From contig JAADVB010000273.1 in assembly GCA_023334545.1 (NCBI GenBank), forward strand, positions 1 through 22,471: DNA of 22,471 nt, read 5' to 3'. Position 1 is the stretch's first letter. Every line of letters begins with the position of its first letter. Of this stretch, positions 1-8,748 are shown piece by piece. The stretch is from Salisapilia sapeloensis (taxonomy: Eukaryota; Oomycota; Peronosporomycetes; Peronosporales; Salisapiliaceae). The notes beneath the pieces are model-generated. The model did not search any database, was not told where the DNA came from, and was given only the letters and a program-made list of their open reading frames with translations. The position numbers and the translations under genes are program-made.

Positions 1-141
1 CATTCTTCTCTTGTTTCGAGTCCAAGCTTGGAAGGGTCTCATCCAGCACAGGTCCACCAGGAACACCAGACCAAGACAGGAAGCTTGGTAGAAGATACTT
101 ATTTCGGCCCTGACAAGTTCAGTCGCCATCACCCACAGTAG
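1..141 (+). CDS. Possible 3' end of a gene cut by the window edge
   Basis: Frame 1 is open from the first base to a TAG at 139-141 and gives 46 residues, hydrophilic and rich in Ser, His and Gln. I recognise no family. If real, the gene would be tail-to-tail with GMP reductase. The opposite strand is also open from an ATG at 129 down to base 1 (43 codons, hydrophobic middle), so this could instead be the first exon of a minus-strand gene. The sequence alone does not settle the strand. The stretch 142-397 shows no other coding signal. Confidence 0.3.
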   Translation, partial: HSSLVSSPSLEGSHPAQVHQEHQTKTGSLVEDTYFGPDKFSRHHPQ

Positions 142-397
142 CTTTCCATCATTTCAGGATCATAGCCCTGCAACTTTAAAAGATGAACCTGTATACATCC
201 TAGTGGATGCTGACTTCCACTTAGAAGAACGCAGAGGCAGACAATCAGCTCATTCGATCAGAGAAAACTAACACCCAGTAGACTTGTATCAGTCCTTTTT
301 CAAAATTTTCATACGCGTTCCGCACGCAAAATGCTCATGATCTTTCTTTAATGTCAAGAAGTAGCATGTATTTCTTGTTTCGACCAGATTAAAGAAT

Positions 398-1710
398 CTA
401 TTGCTTCCCATTCTGCTTCTGCTCTTGCTCATTTGGGGCTCTGCCAAAGACTTCATTCAGCTGCTGCGAGACGCGGATGAATGTCGTTCTCTATTCACAC
501 CTTTTAAAGCATGCGTATAATGCTATAAAATACAACAAAACATACCTTGCTTAGCTCCTTGAGCTTACTAGCACCAACATAAGTGCAAGTAGATCGAACA
601 CCGCCGAGGATCTCACGACACGTGTTGCCGACAGGTCCTCGATACGGTACTGTCACGCTCTTGCCTTCACTCGCTCGATACTCGGCGACACCTCCAGCAT
701 GCTTTGTCATCGCCTCCGACGAGCTCATGCCGTAGAATCTTTTCACCTTGTTTCCATTCGCCAGTTCGATCACTTGTCCACCACTTTCATCATGTCCAGC
801 AAGCATGCCACCGAGCATGACAAAGTCAGCTCCGGCGCCAAACGCCTTGGCAATGTCACCTGGGCAAGTGCATCCACCATCCGAGATGACATGTCCATTC
901 AGTCCATGAGCTGCATCCGCACATTCGAGCACAGCAGAAAGTTGAGGGTACCCGACTCCCGTCTGTTTACGAGTTGTGCAGACACTGCCCGGACCAATGC
1001 CAACCTTGACGATATCGGCACCAGATAAAATCAACTCTTCCACCATTTCTCCCGTCACAACATTTCCAGCGATAATGGTGTGAGATGGGAATTGCTTCCG
1101 GGTACTACGTACAGCTTCGACGAAGTGTTCCGAATACCCATTGGCAACGTCGAGACAGATAAATTGAATCGTAGGATGGTTGTTCAAGATCTACTTCTCG
1201 TCAGTATCAAGAAAGAAAAGAAAAAGAAAAAGAAAGAAAAAGGTACCTGCGCGATACGTTCCAAGTCCGAAGCACTGGAGCCAGCACTGACAGCGACGGT
1301 CGGCAAGACGTCCGGATGGTTCTGTGCAAACGTCCCCCACTCTTCAACACTATAGTGCTTGTGGACACACGTGATGAACTCCATTTGGCTCAACTCGATG
1401 GCCATTTCAAACGTTCCGACAGTATCCATATTCGCGGCAATCACAGGCTATTGAACAGATAGAATGAGACTTGATGACACGTATAGAAAGGAGCTTGATA
1501 ACGAGAGATACGTACCACGCCTTGCCATGTTTTCTTCGAGTTGCGAAAGTGATACTCTCGGTGGACATCGACTTCCGATCGAGATTTTAAAGTACTTCGC
1601 TTCGGACGGATGAGGACATCTTTAAAGTCGAGACGGATCTCGTCTTCGATGCGCGGCATCTCTTCAACGGGGAAAGATGAGAAGTGAGATCTTGGTCTGA
1701 AGAAGTCCAT
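398..1710 (-). CDS. GMPR: GMP reductase, four exons
   Basis: NADPH-dependent reductive deamination of GMP to IMP plus ammonia, a cytosolic step of purine salvage. Exons are 1516-1710, 1247-1447, 546-1190 and 398-490; introns of 68, 56 and 55 nt all end in TAG. The spliced protein is 377 aa. Visible hallmarks are the start of the barrel ([20 protein letters not shown]), the [14 protein letters not shown] strand, the substrate-loop cysteine in [10 protein letters not shown], the phosphate-binding [11 protein letters not shown] and [10 protein letters not shown], and the flap [10 protein letters not shown] second in-frame ATG at 1659 gives 360 aa and puts the catalytic cysteine at residue 186, the human GMPR position, so the first 17 residues may be an extension or untranslated. 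GMPR rather than IMP dehydrogenase: no CBS insert and the GMPR-specific [10 protein letters not shown] near the end. Intron 2 is strongly pyrimidine-rich on the coding strand. Confidence 0.95.
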
Positions 1711-2267
1711 TCATCGGATCTATTCGGACGCTCGTATTTAGGTTTTGTAACAAAATGAACATGGCTTATGATATCTGAATTTGCATTCACTACGATCGGA
1801 CAAGTATAGGGATTGAAGAGAGAAGTTGGTTTCATTGGAAAGCAGAGGATACGTGCATTTATAATTGTCACCTATATTTACTTTGCATATTGACAAAAGC
1901 GACGCTACCATCGACAAGCATCCCACTACTCTCCTCCGCTTTAAATGACCAACAAAAGAAAAGAAAATGGACTCAGATCTGAGTAAAATGTTGCTTTCCC
2001 ATGCATCAATCCGAAGAAACCTTCTTGGCTCAAGGCATACACGAGAGGAGTTATCTCGGTCGAATATAGAATGAATAGAAGTGTTAGCTTCCAAAGTATA
2101 ATAAAGCAGGAGGAGAAATAGCAGCAGGACGAACTACCTGTAATAAACTATAGAATGCCACTGCATTTGACTGGCCTGGAGACACAAATCAACTCGATTC
2201 GAGGTTGTCTCCTGTTCGAGCTCTGCTTTGTTATTCAAGCTCATCTAGCACAGCGTCAAGTGTGGTC
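1711..2267. promoter_or_regulatory. Divergent intergenic region between GMPR and GAR1
   Basis: The 557 bp separate two outward-facing start codons, so it should hold both promoters and 5' UTRs. I see no conserved ORF. The minus-strand frame at 1738-2094 is not protein-like, and no tRNA B-box or obvious TATA element was seen. A 5' UTR intron for either gene cannot be excluded. Confidence 0.4.
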
Positions 2268-2906
2268 ATGTCATTCCGAGGAAGAGGAAGATCTAGCGGC
2301 GGTCGTGGCGGCTTTGGTGGCCGTGCTGCCCGTGGAGGTGGACGTGGCGGTGGCCGAGGTCGCGGTCCGCGTGAGCCAGAAGGACCTCCTTCTTACGTCG
2401 TTGGTACGTTCAATTAAAGTTGTTTTTATCTAAGAACAAATATCTAATTGCAGATATGAAACACAGAACTAGGAACGTTCATGCATGCTTGCGAGGACGA
2501 GATGGTCTGCCACAGCACGAACGAAAAGGTTCCGTACTTTAACGCCGGCGCGTACCTTGAGAACAAGACTCGTATTGGCAAAGTGGATGAAATTCTTGGT
2601 TCGATCAACGACGTCATGTTCACGGTGAAACCGGACACGGGTGTCACGGCTTCGTCGTTCAAGAACGGAGACAAAGTGTTCATCAGTCCGGAGAAGCTCT
2701 TGCCAATGAGCCGATTCACAGAGCAGCCGAAGAAGCCTGCAGGTGGTCGTGGCGGTGGCCGTGGCGGTGGCCGTGGTGGCCGAGGTGCACCTGGCGGTCG
2801 TGGGGGCCGCGGCGGTGGTGGACGATTCGGAGGCCGAGGATTCGGCGGACGTGCCGGTGGAGGTCGTGGCCGAGGCTTTGGCGGCCGTGGTCGAGGCCGA
2901 TTTTAA
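2268..2906 (+). CDS. GAR1: H/ACA ribonucleoprotein subunit GAR1, two exons
   Basis: Nucleolar protein of the H/ACA snoRNP and telomerase RNP, which guides pseudouridylation of rRNA and snRNA. Exons 2268-2403 and 2467-2906 flank a 63-nt intron (GTACGT...CACAG). Splicing inside a Glu codon restores the conserved stretch [18 protein letters not shown]. The protein is 191 aa: an N-terminal Gly/Arg (RGG) region to about residue 36, the GAR1 core at about 42-131 with the family hallmarks IPYFN-like (VPYFNA), [16 protein letters not shown] and KLLPMSRF, then a second RGG domain at about 137-191. The start at 2268 gives the typical MSFRGRGR opening; an in-frame upstream start at 2205 would add a non-conserved 21-residue leader. 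Tail-to-tail with SmG, 112 bp apart. Confidence 0.95.
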
Positions 2907-3018
2907 GATGCGGGGAAATATACTGTAGGTTTCATTTTCTATCGATGTGCATTGTGTTTGGATGGAGACAATGGGAAGAAGTGAATGGAAAAGTGTATTC
3001 GAATAGGAAATCAGTTGC

Positions 3019-3314
3019 TTAGATTTGCTCTAGACATTCGAATTGAACGATGCTGTTGCCTCGAATGACCTATGTATAGAAATGTATATGGTCAGACGAA
3101 AGTAGATACGTATAGCCTATCAAAGAGTACGCACCACCATGCCAATACGGTTGGATTCTGTCGACGATACTTCTTCCACTGAGTCATCGAGCGTGACATT
3201 CATGAACTGATCAAAACCGCGAAGAACGCCTGTCACTTTACGGTTGCCATTGAGCTTCAAGCTCAACCGCTTGTCCATATACCGCTTGAGATCCGGGCCG
3301 ACTGCTTTCACCAT
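3019..3314 (-). CDS. SNRPG: Small nuclear ribonucleoprotein G (SmG), two exons
   Basis: Core Sm-ring protein of the U1, U2, U4 and U5 snRNPs, needed for pre-mRNA splicing. Exons 3135-3314 and 3019-3069 flank a 65-nt intron (GTGCGT...TAG). The joined protein is 76 aa, the length of human SNRPG. Sm1 motif: [23 protein letters not shown] in residues 18-40. The Sm2 signature (I/V)RG is completed only by exon 2, which gives [14 protein letters not shown] and then LEQI. LSm7 is the closest alternative, but the length and the N-terminus ([15 protein letters not shown]) fit SmG. Head-to-head with MBF1, 229 bp between start codons. Confidence 0.95.
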
Positions 3315-3543
3315 GCTATTCTTGCGGTTTGCCTGTTCACCAGGGAGTCATCCTGTTTTAATAGCCGCATTATCCCATTTTATAGGCGTATAATATTACT
3401 AGTATACTAGGACAAAAGAGCTATGCGATTGGATGAAAATAGGAGAAGGATGAGTGATGGTTGGAGAAAATCTATCAAGACGATTTTTCAGTATCGAATT
3501 TCTCGAACAAATTGAAAAAGTACATCGGAAGGACACGTAGATC
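3315..3543. promoter_or_regulatory. Short bidirectional promoter, SmG / MBF1
   Basis: The 229 bp between the two divergent start codons must contain both transcription starts. An ATTGG (inverted CCAAT box) lies at 3428-3432, and the SmG-proximal half is AT-rich. Factor binding is inferred only. Confidence 0.4.
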
Positions 3544-3981
3544 ATGAGCAATTTCTCGTCAGGACAGGATTGGGAGGTCGCCGGATGGGGCAGCCAAGGA
3601 AACTCTGCCGGCCCGAAGAGGACGCAGAACTTGAACCAAGCTCGCCGATCTGGTAACATCTCTACAGAAGCCAAGCACAATGCCGGCACGAACCGTAGTG
3701 CCCACGCCACGTCGGGCAACATGCGCAAGCTAGAGGAGGACAACGACACGTACAAGCATGCCGAAGTGGACAAGAGTCTGTCGAAAGCTTTGCAGCAAGC
3801 TCGATTGGCAAAGGGCATGAACCAGAAGGCCTTGGCGACTGCGATTAATGAGAAGCCGCAAGTCGTGGGTGAGTACGAGTCCGGTCGTGCAATCCCGAAT
3901 GGTCAGATCATTGCAAAGCTCGAACGTGCGTTGGGTACGAAGCTTCCTCGTGGTGGAAAGAAGAAGACCAAGAGCAAGTAG
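3544..3981 (+). CDS. MBF1: Multiprotein-bridging factor 1, intronless
   Basis: Transcriptional coactivator that bridges bZIP-type activators and TBP; it is also linked to stalled-ribosome quality control in yeast. The ORF of 145 aa has the usual length (about 140-150). N-terminal MBF1 domain: QDWEVAGWGSQGNSAGPKRTQ-like opening, then a linker with NAGTNRS. C-terminal Cro/C1-type helix-turn-helix at about residues 75-141: LQQARLAKGMNQKALATAINEKPQVVGEYESGRAIPNGQIIAKLERALG, followed by the KLPRG end and a lysine-rich tail. No in-frame upstream ATG competes with 3544. It is one of the few genes here without an intron. Head-to-head with SmG. Confidence 0.96.
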   Translation: MSNFSSGQDWEVAGWGSQGNSAGPKRTQNLNQARRSGNISTEAKHNAGTNRSAHATSGNMRKLEEDNDTYKHAEVDKSLSKALQQARLAKGMNQKALATAINEKPQVVGEYESGRAIPNGQIIAKLERALGTKLPRGGKKKTKSK

Positions 3982-5572
3982 ACGCATGTATGAATTCTGA
4001 ACAAAGAAAAGAATTTAGAACATATTGATTGGGTGTTCTTTTCTTTCGCAAGGTAGACATGGAAATTTGTTGCAAGTCGTTTGCTGTGAATTTAGGCTAC
4101 AGTGGATTCATTCCGACGTGGACTAAGATTGCTTACATGTAGATACTGTAGTAATGTATTGTCTAGGCTTTTGCGTCGCTTGCGCTGAACGCTCGAAAGC
4201 CGACTGATGCTTTCACCATTGCTGCGGTTGTACCTGTTGAAACTATGCGATGAACTTGACGATAGGAAAGCTATTCTGTTTACAGCACTGAAGAATGAGA
4301 AATGCAGAAACCAAGAGTAGGAGCATGTGCAATACCTGTTTATTTATTGTAAAACTTGACAATTGCAAGAAGAGCTGCTTTGGGTTTCCAAGATATACAG
4401 ATCATTCTGTATAACCTTTCTTCGCTTCAGCTCTCTACATTGGCACGTTACGTGACGCGTAGGATCCCTTCCGGTGATCGTTCACTTCTATTTCTTTCAT
4501 AGCTATGCGTACCAATCATATTTTTCCATCTTTCCTACTGTTTAACATGCAAAGTCGCTATCGCTTTAGCTCCCCACTTCTTCGCTTCCATAAGACCAGT
4601 ACAAATTCTATTGTTCGATGACTCTTTGTTTCCATCTCTGGTTATCTTACTTGCAAATCAGCTCTCCATCTTTATTTCGACGCCTGCTAATATCGAGCAC
4701 TCACTTTCCTCCATTTCCGACCCGTTCTTAAAAATGCTCGTCCTTTTATTTCATAGAATTGGAGTCGACATTTAATCAATACCGAGTCTGTAAGCGAAAT
4801 GCTTCGCTTTCTCGTCCATCGTAACTCCAATATAGACGCATTACCTTACGTGTTCAGCTTTGTGCCTCCATCCAATAACCGGACGTATCCAAGATATGGG
4901 CCTGAAAACTCTAGAGAACATGCTTCCATGACTGTTGAAAAAGCAATTCTTGCATTCATTCGCAAAGGATGGTAACATACTAACAACTAACCAACGAATC
5001 CCTCCCACATACGTATGATTGGGCTTGATAGTATTCTACTAGTGTTAATCTGTAGTAGGCTTTGTGCTATACATTGAGATAGTATCTCATTTCCACTATT
5101 CTCAATCCGGTTACCGCTGCGACCTGTACGAGTCCTATGCAAGTAAGATGCATCCGAGAAGAAGGGACTTGTAGGGAATGACTGTAAGCTACACGCTGTG
5201 CCCGGAATGTATCAAGTAGATGTTTCCATTTTATCAGCATGCCCTTTCGACTTGTTGTTCTGACGAAAGTATGGCGAACGTAGAAAGCCATCAAGCGATC
5301 CATTGAAAGGACAGAAGCCAGCAGCGTAGCAAGAGACTTCAAGATGCACGAGAGACCGTTGAAAGTGTCTAATAATATCTTCTTCGATCCATTCCTCTCA
5401 TTTTAGAACCAAATTCCTTCACCACTGCATTCTTCCAATTGCTTTCTGCACGCCAAGACGTGGTCAGCGGTCCTGGAAACCATCCTGTACGTCGATAGAA
5501 AGAATCGTTGAAACTGAAACTTGATAGAAAGACAGAACGTGTCTGGGTGCTTTAGCGTCAGTTGCGCACAGA
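3982..5572. other. Gene-poor intergenic stretch, possible gene debris
   Basis: This 1.6 kb lies between MBF1 and the next plus-strand gene. I could not build a complete gene in it. Three things stand out. A helicase-motif-like relic lies on the minus strand at about 5100-5175. An 83-codon minus-strand frame without ATG runs from 4343 to a TAA at 4092. Several short minus-strand ATG frames end soon after starting (one at about 4838 encodes 15 protein-like residues). The 3' part must hold the promoter of the gene at 5573. No tRNA-like B-box was found. Confidence 0.5.
5097..5175 (-). pseudogene. Possible relic of a DEAD-box helicase C-terminal domain
   Basis: Read on the minus strand with a codon at 5145-5143, the translation contains FPTS, then SYLHRTRTGRSG. 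Known DEAD-box helicases carry a stretch like FDFPTS..DYLHRTGRTGRSG (motif VI). The match is close but lacks two residues of the HRxGRxGR core, so it could not be catalytic. The same frame has a TGA about 39 codons upstream and no other helicase motifs (I-V) nearby. This looks like a decayed fragment; a chance match remains possible because only about 15 residues agree. Confidence 0.35.
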
Positions 5573-7662
5573 ATGGAGCAAGCTCACGTCTCCGACTACT
5601 CTGAGTCTCCGGAACTTCCCCTCGACACCGATCAAGTATCGAAATCAGCCATGGCGATTACACCAACGGAGAAGTTGTTTATGCAATTAACCAAGACGAT
5701 GGGCAAGAATGTCCTTGAGCAGGACTCGAGTATGCTCGAACTACTTGTCAACGCCAGGAGAGATTATATCTGTCAACTGAGAGAGATACAGCGCCTGCAG
5801 CAACGTGTACACGTACTTGAATCGAGTCAGATTGAGGAGACTGCGAGGTGGACGAAAATTCGTTTGCTCCTCCTACCTCTTCGCTCGTCGTATGGAAATG
5901 AGTAAGAATGTGCATGCTTCTTTGCAAGTAGGAGTCTAATTGCTTGTATGATGGTAGTGCAAAGGTAGCTAAGTTGACGTCATACGTGGATGAAGTGCAT
6001 CAGTCTCTAGTCGAGCGTTCATCTCGAGACAAATCGTCGACGCCTACTAAGGTAGACTCGAAACAAGTCTCTCGCAACATGCGCAAGCATGTAGAGACGA
6101 ATGAAAATGAAGATATCCCGTCGAATCAGAGTGAACATGATGTAAAAGAACGAGTGCCACGGCTTGCAGAGATCGTGGAGGGCCATGAGAATGAGGAGGC
6201 AGAAACACCAGGAACTAAACTATCTCTGGAAATGGCAGTGCCCATGAAAACAGAGTTTAAGGAACCATGCCAGCCTCGTAGTCGAAAGGCTAGTGGTACT
6301 TCGAAGGCGCAAGGATCATCCTTGAAACGAACGGAAAATTTAAATCGGCAGCGTTTCCACTTTGCCGAAGCAGAGATCCAAAACTTTATGAACGCTACGG
6401 AAGACCCCAAACGTCGTCAGCGAAACTCGTTAGCTCCGCGGCATACGCCTACGTTAAATGAAAACAACGTGGAGCAAACGAAATCATCACCGAGCCTTCA
6501 TAGACGCGGTACCTCTGGTGGAATGTCCGTTGCTCTGCGCCGTCAGTCCTTTACGATCAAGCGCAGTCCATCCAAGTTACGAGCAGCAGGACTCTCTAGT
6601 CGCCGTACGAATCGTCGCAAATCGACTACAACGTTACAAGGCACCAGTTCTTTGAATGATGTAAACTCCATAGTCCGTCGTCCATCTACGAGTCGAGCGT
6701 TGGTCCCGTCATCTTCGTCGATGTCTCTCGTTCGGACCGGGTCTCGTCGTGGTAGCACACGTCATGAAGGCTCTCCTTCGCGTCTCATCGTTCGTGTCCA
6801 AAAGAATGAATCGAGTGGCAAGTCTCAAGTCGTAATCCGCAAGTGCATGGCCAAGTACATTGCGTGGCAATGGAAAGACCGGAGCATCCGTCCGCCTGCC
6901 ATTGAACGCCTCGGTCCTCATCAGCATTCCATGATGTTACGCCAACTACGCTTTGTAAAGAGTCTCATGCACGAGTTTCCATGGGCCAAGTCCCAGCTAC
7001 GAGACTTGTTGTCCAAGTACACGAAGCAGACGATATCGAAAGAAGCACTGTACCCTCAACTCGCTCACTTGAGCCATCAAGTGTCCCAGGAGCTTGAAGA
7101 CCGGACTCGCAAGAATCGGGACACTGCCGTTCGGAAGCAAAAGCTGACGACCAAATTGAGCATTGCCGCTGGTGTGATCAACGAGTCTCAGTTGGTCAAG
7201 TTCGGACGTCGTGGGAAACCTCACGAGTCTCGACTTTGGTACGTGCCGAATGAACCGAAGCGTCTGCATTGGCTGAATAAGCAAGGAGGGAAGAGTGACG
7301 AATGGTTATCTCTACATCGTGCTGCTATCGTGTATCCATATGGTGAGACTAGAGAAGAAGAGGAAGAGTTTGCAGAGGACAGAAGTGGTAGCGGCAGTCG
7401 ACTGAGTGCACCATCACAATCGAAATCAAAGACGAGTCCAGTGCTTCAGAAGGCAATTCGGAAGAAGCAGGCGACGGATCTAAAGCGTTGTGTCGTGATA
7501 TCAACACCGGAGCGTACGCTCGATTTGCAATTGACAAGTGAGATGAATCGTGATTGGATGGTTGATGCATTAACGACTGCAATCGACTTTGCGAAGCAGT
7601 ATCATGCGAGTGAACGACGTCAAGCTCATTTACAGCGTCAAAATGCTCAAGCGAGAAACTAA
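5573..7662 (+). CDS. Coiled-coil protein with split PH-like domain, two exons
   Basis: Exons 5573-5901 and 5958-7662 flank a 56-nt intron (GTAAGA...GTAG); splicing inside an Asp codon joins the frames into a 677-aa protein. Residues about 65-100 look like a coiled coil (LREIQRLQQRVHVLE). Residues 110-400 are Ser/Arg/Lys-rich and probably disordered. A helical region of about 400-505 (YIAWQWKDRSIRPP onward) follows. Near the C-terminus, LVKFGRRGKPHESRLWYVPN at about 521-540 and RTLDLQLTSEMNRDWMVDAL at about 626-645 resemble the first strands and last strand-helix of PH domains of the type found in plant RCC1/PRAF proteins, with the invariant Trp. They are separated by an acidic, Ser-rich insert with an EEEEE run. 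Such domains bind phosphoinositides or proteins. The overall role is unknown. The start at 5573 is the first ATG of the open frame. Confidence 0.8.
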
Positions 7663-8136
7663 AGGTAGCATATTTCATGCTGGAAAGAATCGAGCTCGCT
7701 CAAGAACATGAGAAAACGCGAAGTAGTACTAAGAAAGCAATCTATACGAGGGAAGGCTAATACAATTGAAACCTTCTTATGTCAATACTCCTTTGTTTCC
7801 GCTACAACGTAAATACTTGGGCCGTGTTCGCGCTTAATATCAATTCAGCAGAATTGGGATTTGCGTGTTGTAATTTTGTTCATGACAATCGAATCGGATA
7901 GCTCTGTGTTCGTTGAGGATTGCCGATTGTGTTTTGCCACTTGCCATTGGAAGCCCAACGTACCACTTCCATATAACTTTCCCTCCCTATATCGAATGCA
8001 TAAACGAGTGTTCTATACTACCAATTAAGATGCAGTTTAATTTTCTTGGTATATCTCTGTCTTCATCTTTGATGCAATCAGGAGGAAACCATCTTCGAAA
8101 AGTCTTCAAGGCCTGCCTGGTTCTCAAAGTGTGCAC

Positions 8137-8156
8137 ATTTAAAAAAGCGCGCGAAA
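8137..8156. promoter_or_regulatory. E2F-like element, near-copy of one in the ASPM promoter
   Basis: The sequence ATTTAAAAAAGCGCGCGAAA matches 14395-14414 upstream of ASPM at 18 of 20 positions. The complement of its right end, TTTCGCGC, fits the E2F consensus TTTSSCGC. No confident gene lies downstream on either strand. Confidence 0.4.
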
Positions 8157-8294
8157 CAGTCGCTCGACTTGGTGAGCTCTTCGCTTTACTTGCGCTAGTT
8201 AGCTCTTCGCTATTATTTCGGAACAGGCACAGTACAGTGATGGACGAAATAATTAGGCGGTAATTATGACTCGAATGGTAGTCGTTCCACTGAA

Positions 8295-8531
8295 ATGGCG
8301 AAGAGCTCAATGCTGCAAGTAAATCGAATGCAACTTCAACCTGAAGGGCTTCCGGTGATCTACCACGATACACTCGACGCTATTCCCCGCCAGTGTATGA
8401 CAAAGGAACGAACGCTATGCATGAATATGAATGGAAAGATGGGTAGCGATATAAGGGCAGGACAAACGGTCAAAGACTCAGGCACTGATCCCTGCTACAA
8501 TTCATCCATGTTTGTTTTCATATCGCCTTAA
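8295..8531 (+). CDS. Hypothetical small protein, 78 aa
   Basis: An ATG-started open frame of 78 codons, about 140 bp downstream of the E2F-like element at 8137-8156. The product is rich in Met and has no signal peptide, transmembrane segment or motif I recognise. Two shorter ATG frames (8238, 8266) precede it and would hinder initiation here. It could be chance; the only support is the promoter-like element upstream and the unusually large gap between convergent genes. Confidence 0.2.
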   Translation: MAKSSMLQVNRMQLQPEGLPVIYHDTLDAIPRQCMTKERTLCMNMNGKMGSDIRAGQTVKDSGTDPCYNSSMFVFISP

Positions 8532-8748
8532 ATGCCTTGCATCGTCCCTGATTATCTGCTCAGCGAACACGGCCAAACTTTCCAATGTATGTGCACTAAA
8601 GAGTCTTTTGTTTTACCATCAGTAAAGCTACGTACTCGCCAAACCAATTAATCAGCTAGCTCCTTTCCCGAGCAAACAATAAAAGAACAATAGTCCATGC
8701 ATACTATCGTATTCATTTCGCTGCAACCTCACTTCCGTCCGCCCACGA

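Larger units (their letters stand above)
7663..8748. other. Convergent intergenic region with a promoter-like element
   Basis: The stretch lies between two 3' ends that face each other, far longer than the other tail-to-tail gaps here (35-112 bp). It contains a GC-rich element at 8137-8156 also found in the ASPM promoter, an 11-bp inverted repeat (GAGCTCTTCGC near 8170 and its complement near 8298-8308), and a weak 78-codon ORF at 8295. A 128-codon minus-strand frame (7987-8373) has no ATG start and looks non-coding. I recognise no conserved gene. Confidence 0.45.

Noticed and set aside
1738-2094. Minus-strand frame upstream of GMP reductase
   Set aside because: Composition is not protein-like, no family features, and it lies where the GMPR promoter is expected.
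2205-2267. Upstream in-frame ATG of GAR1
   Set aside because: It adds 21 residues not seen in the family, whereas 2268 gives the usual Gly/Arg opening.
7987-8373. 128-codon minus-strand frame in the convergent gap
   Set aside because: It starts at GTG rather than ATG, shows no domain or helix pattern and has no neighbouring exon that fits.
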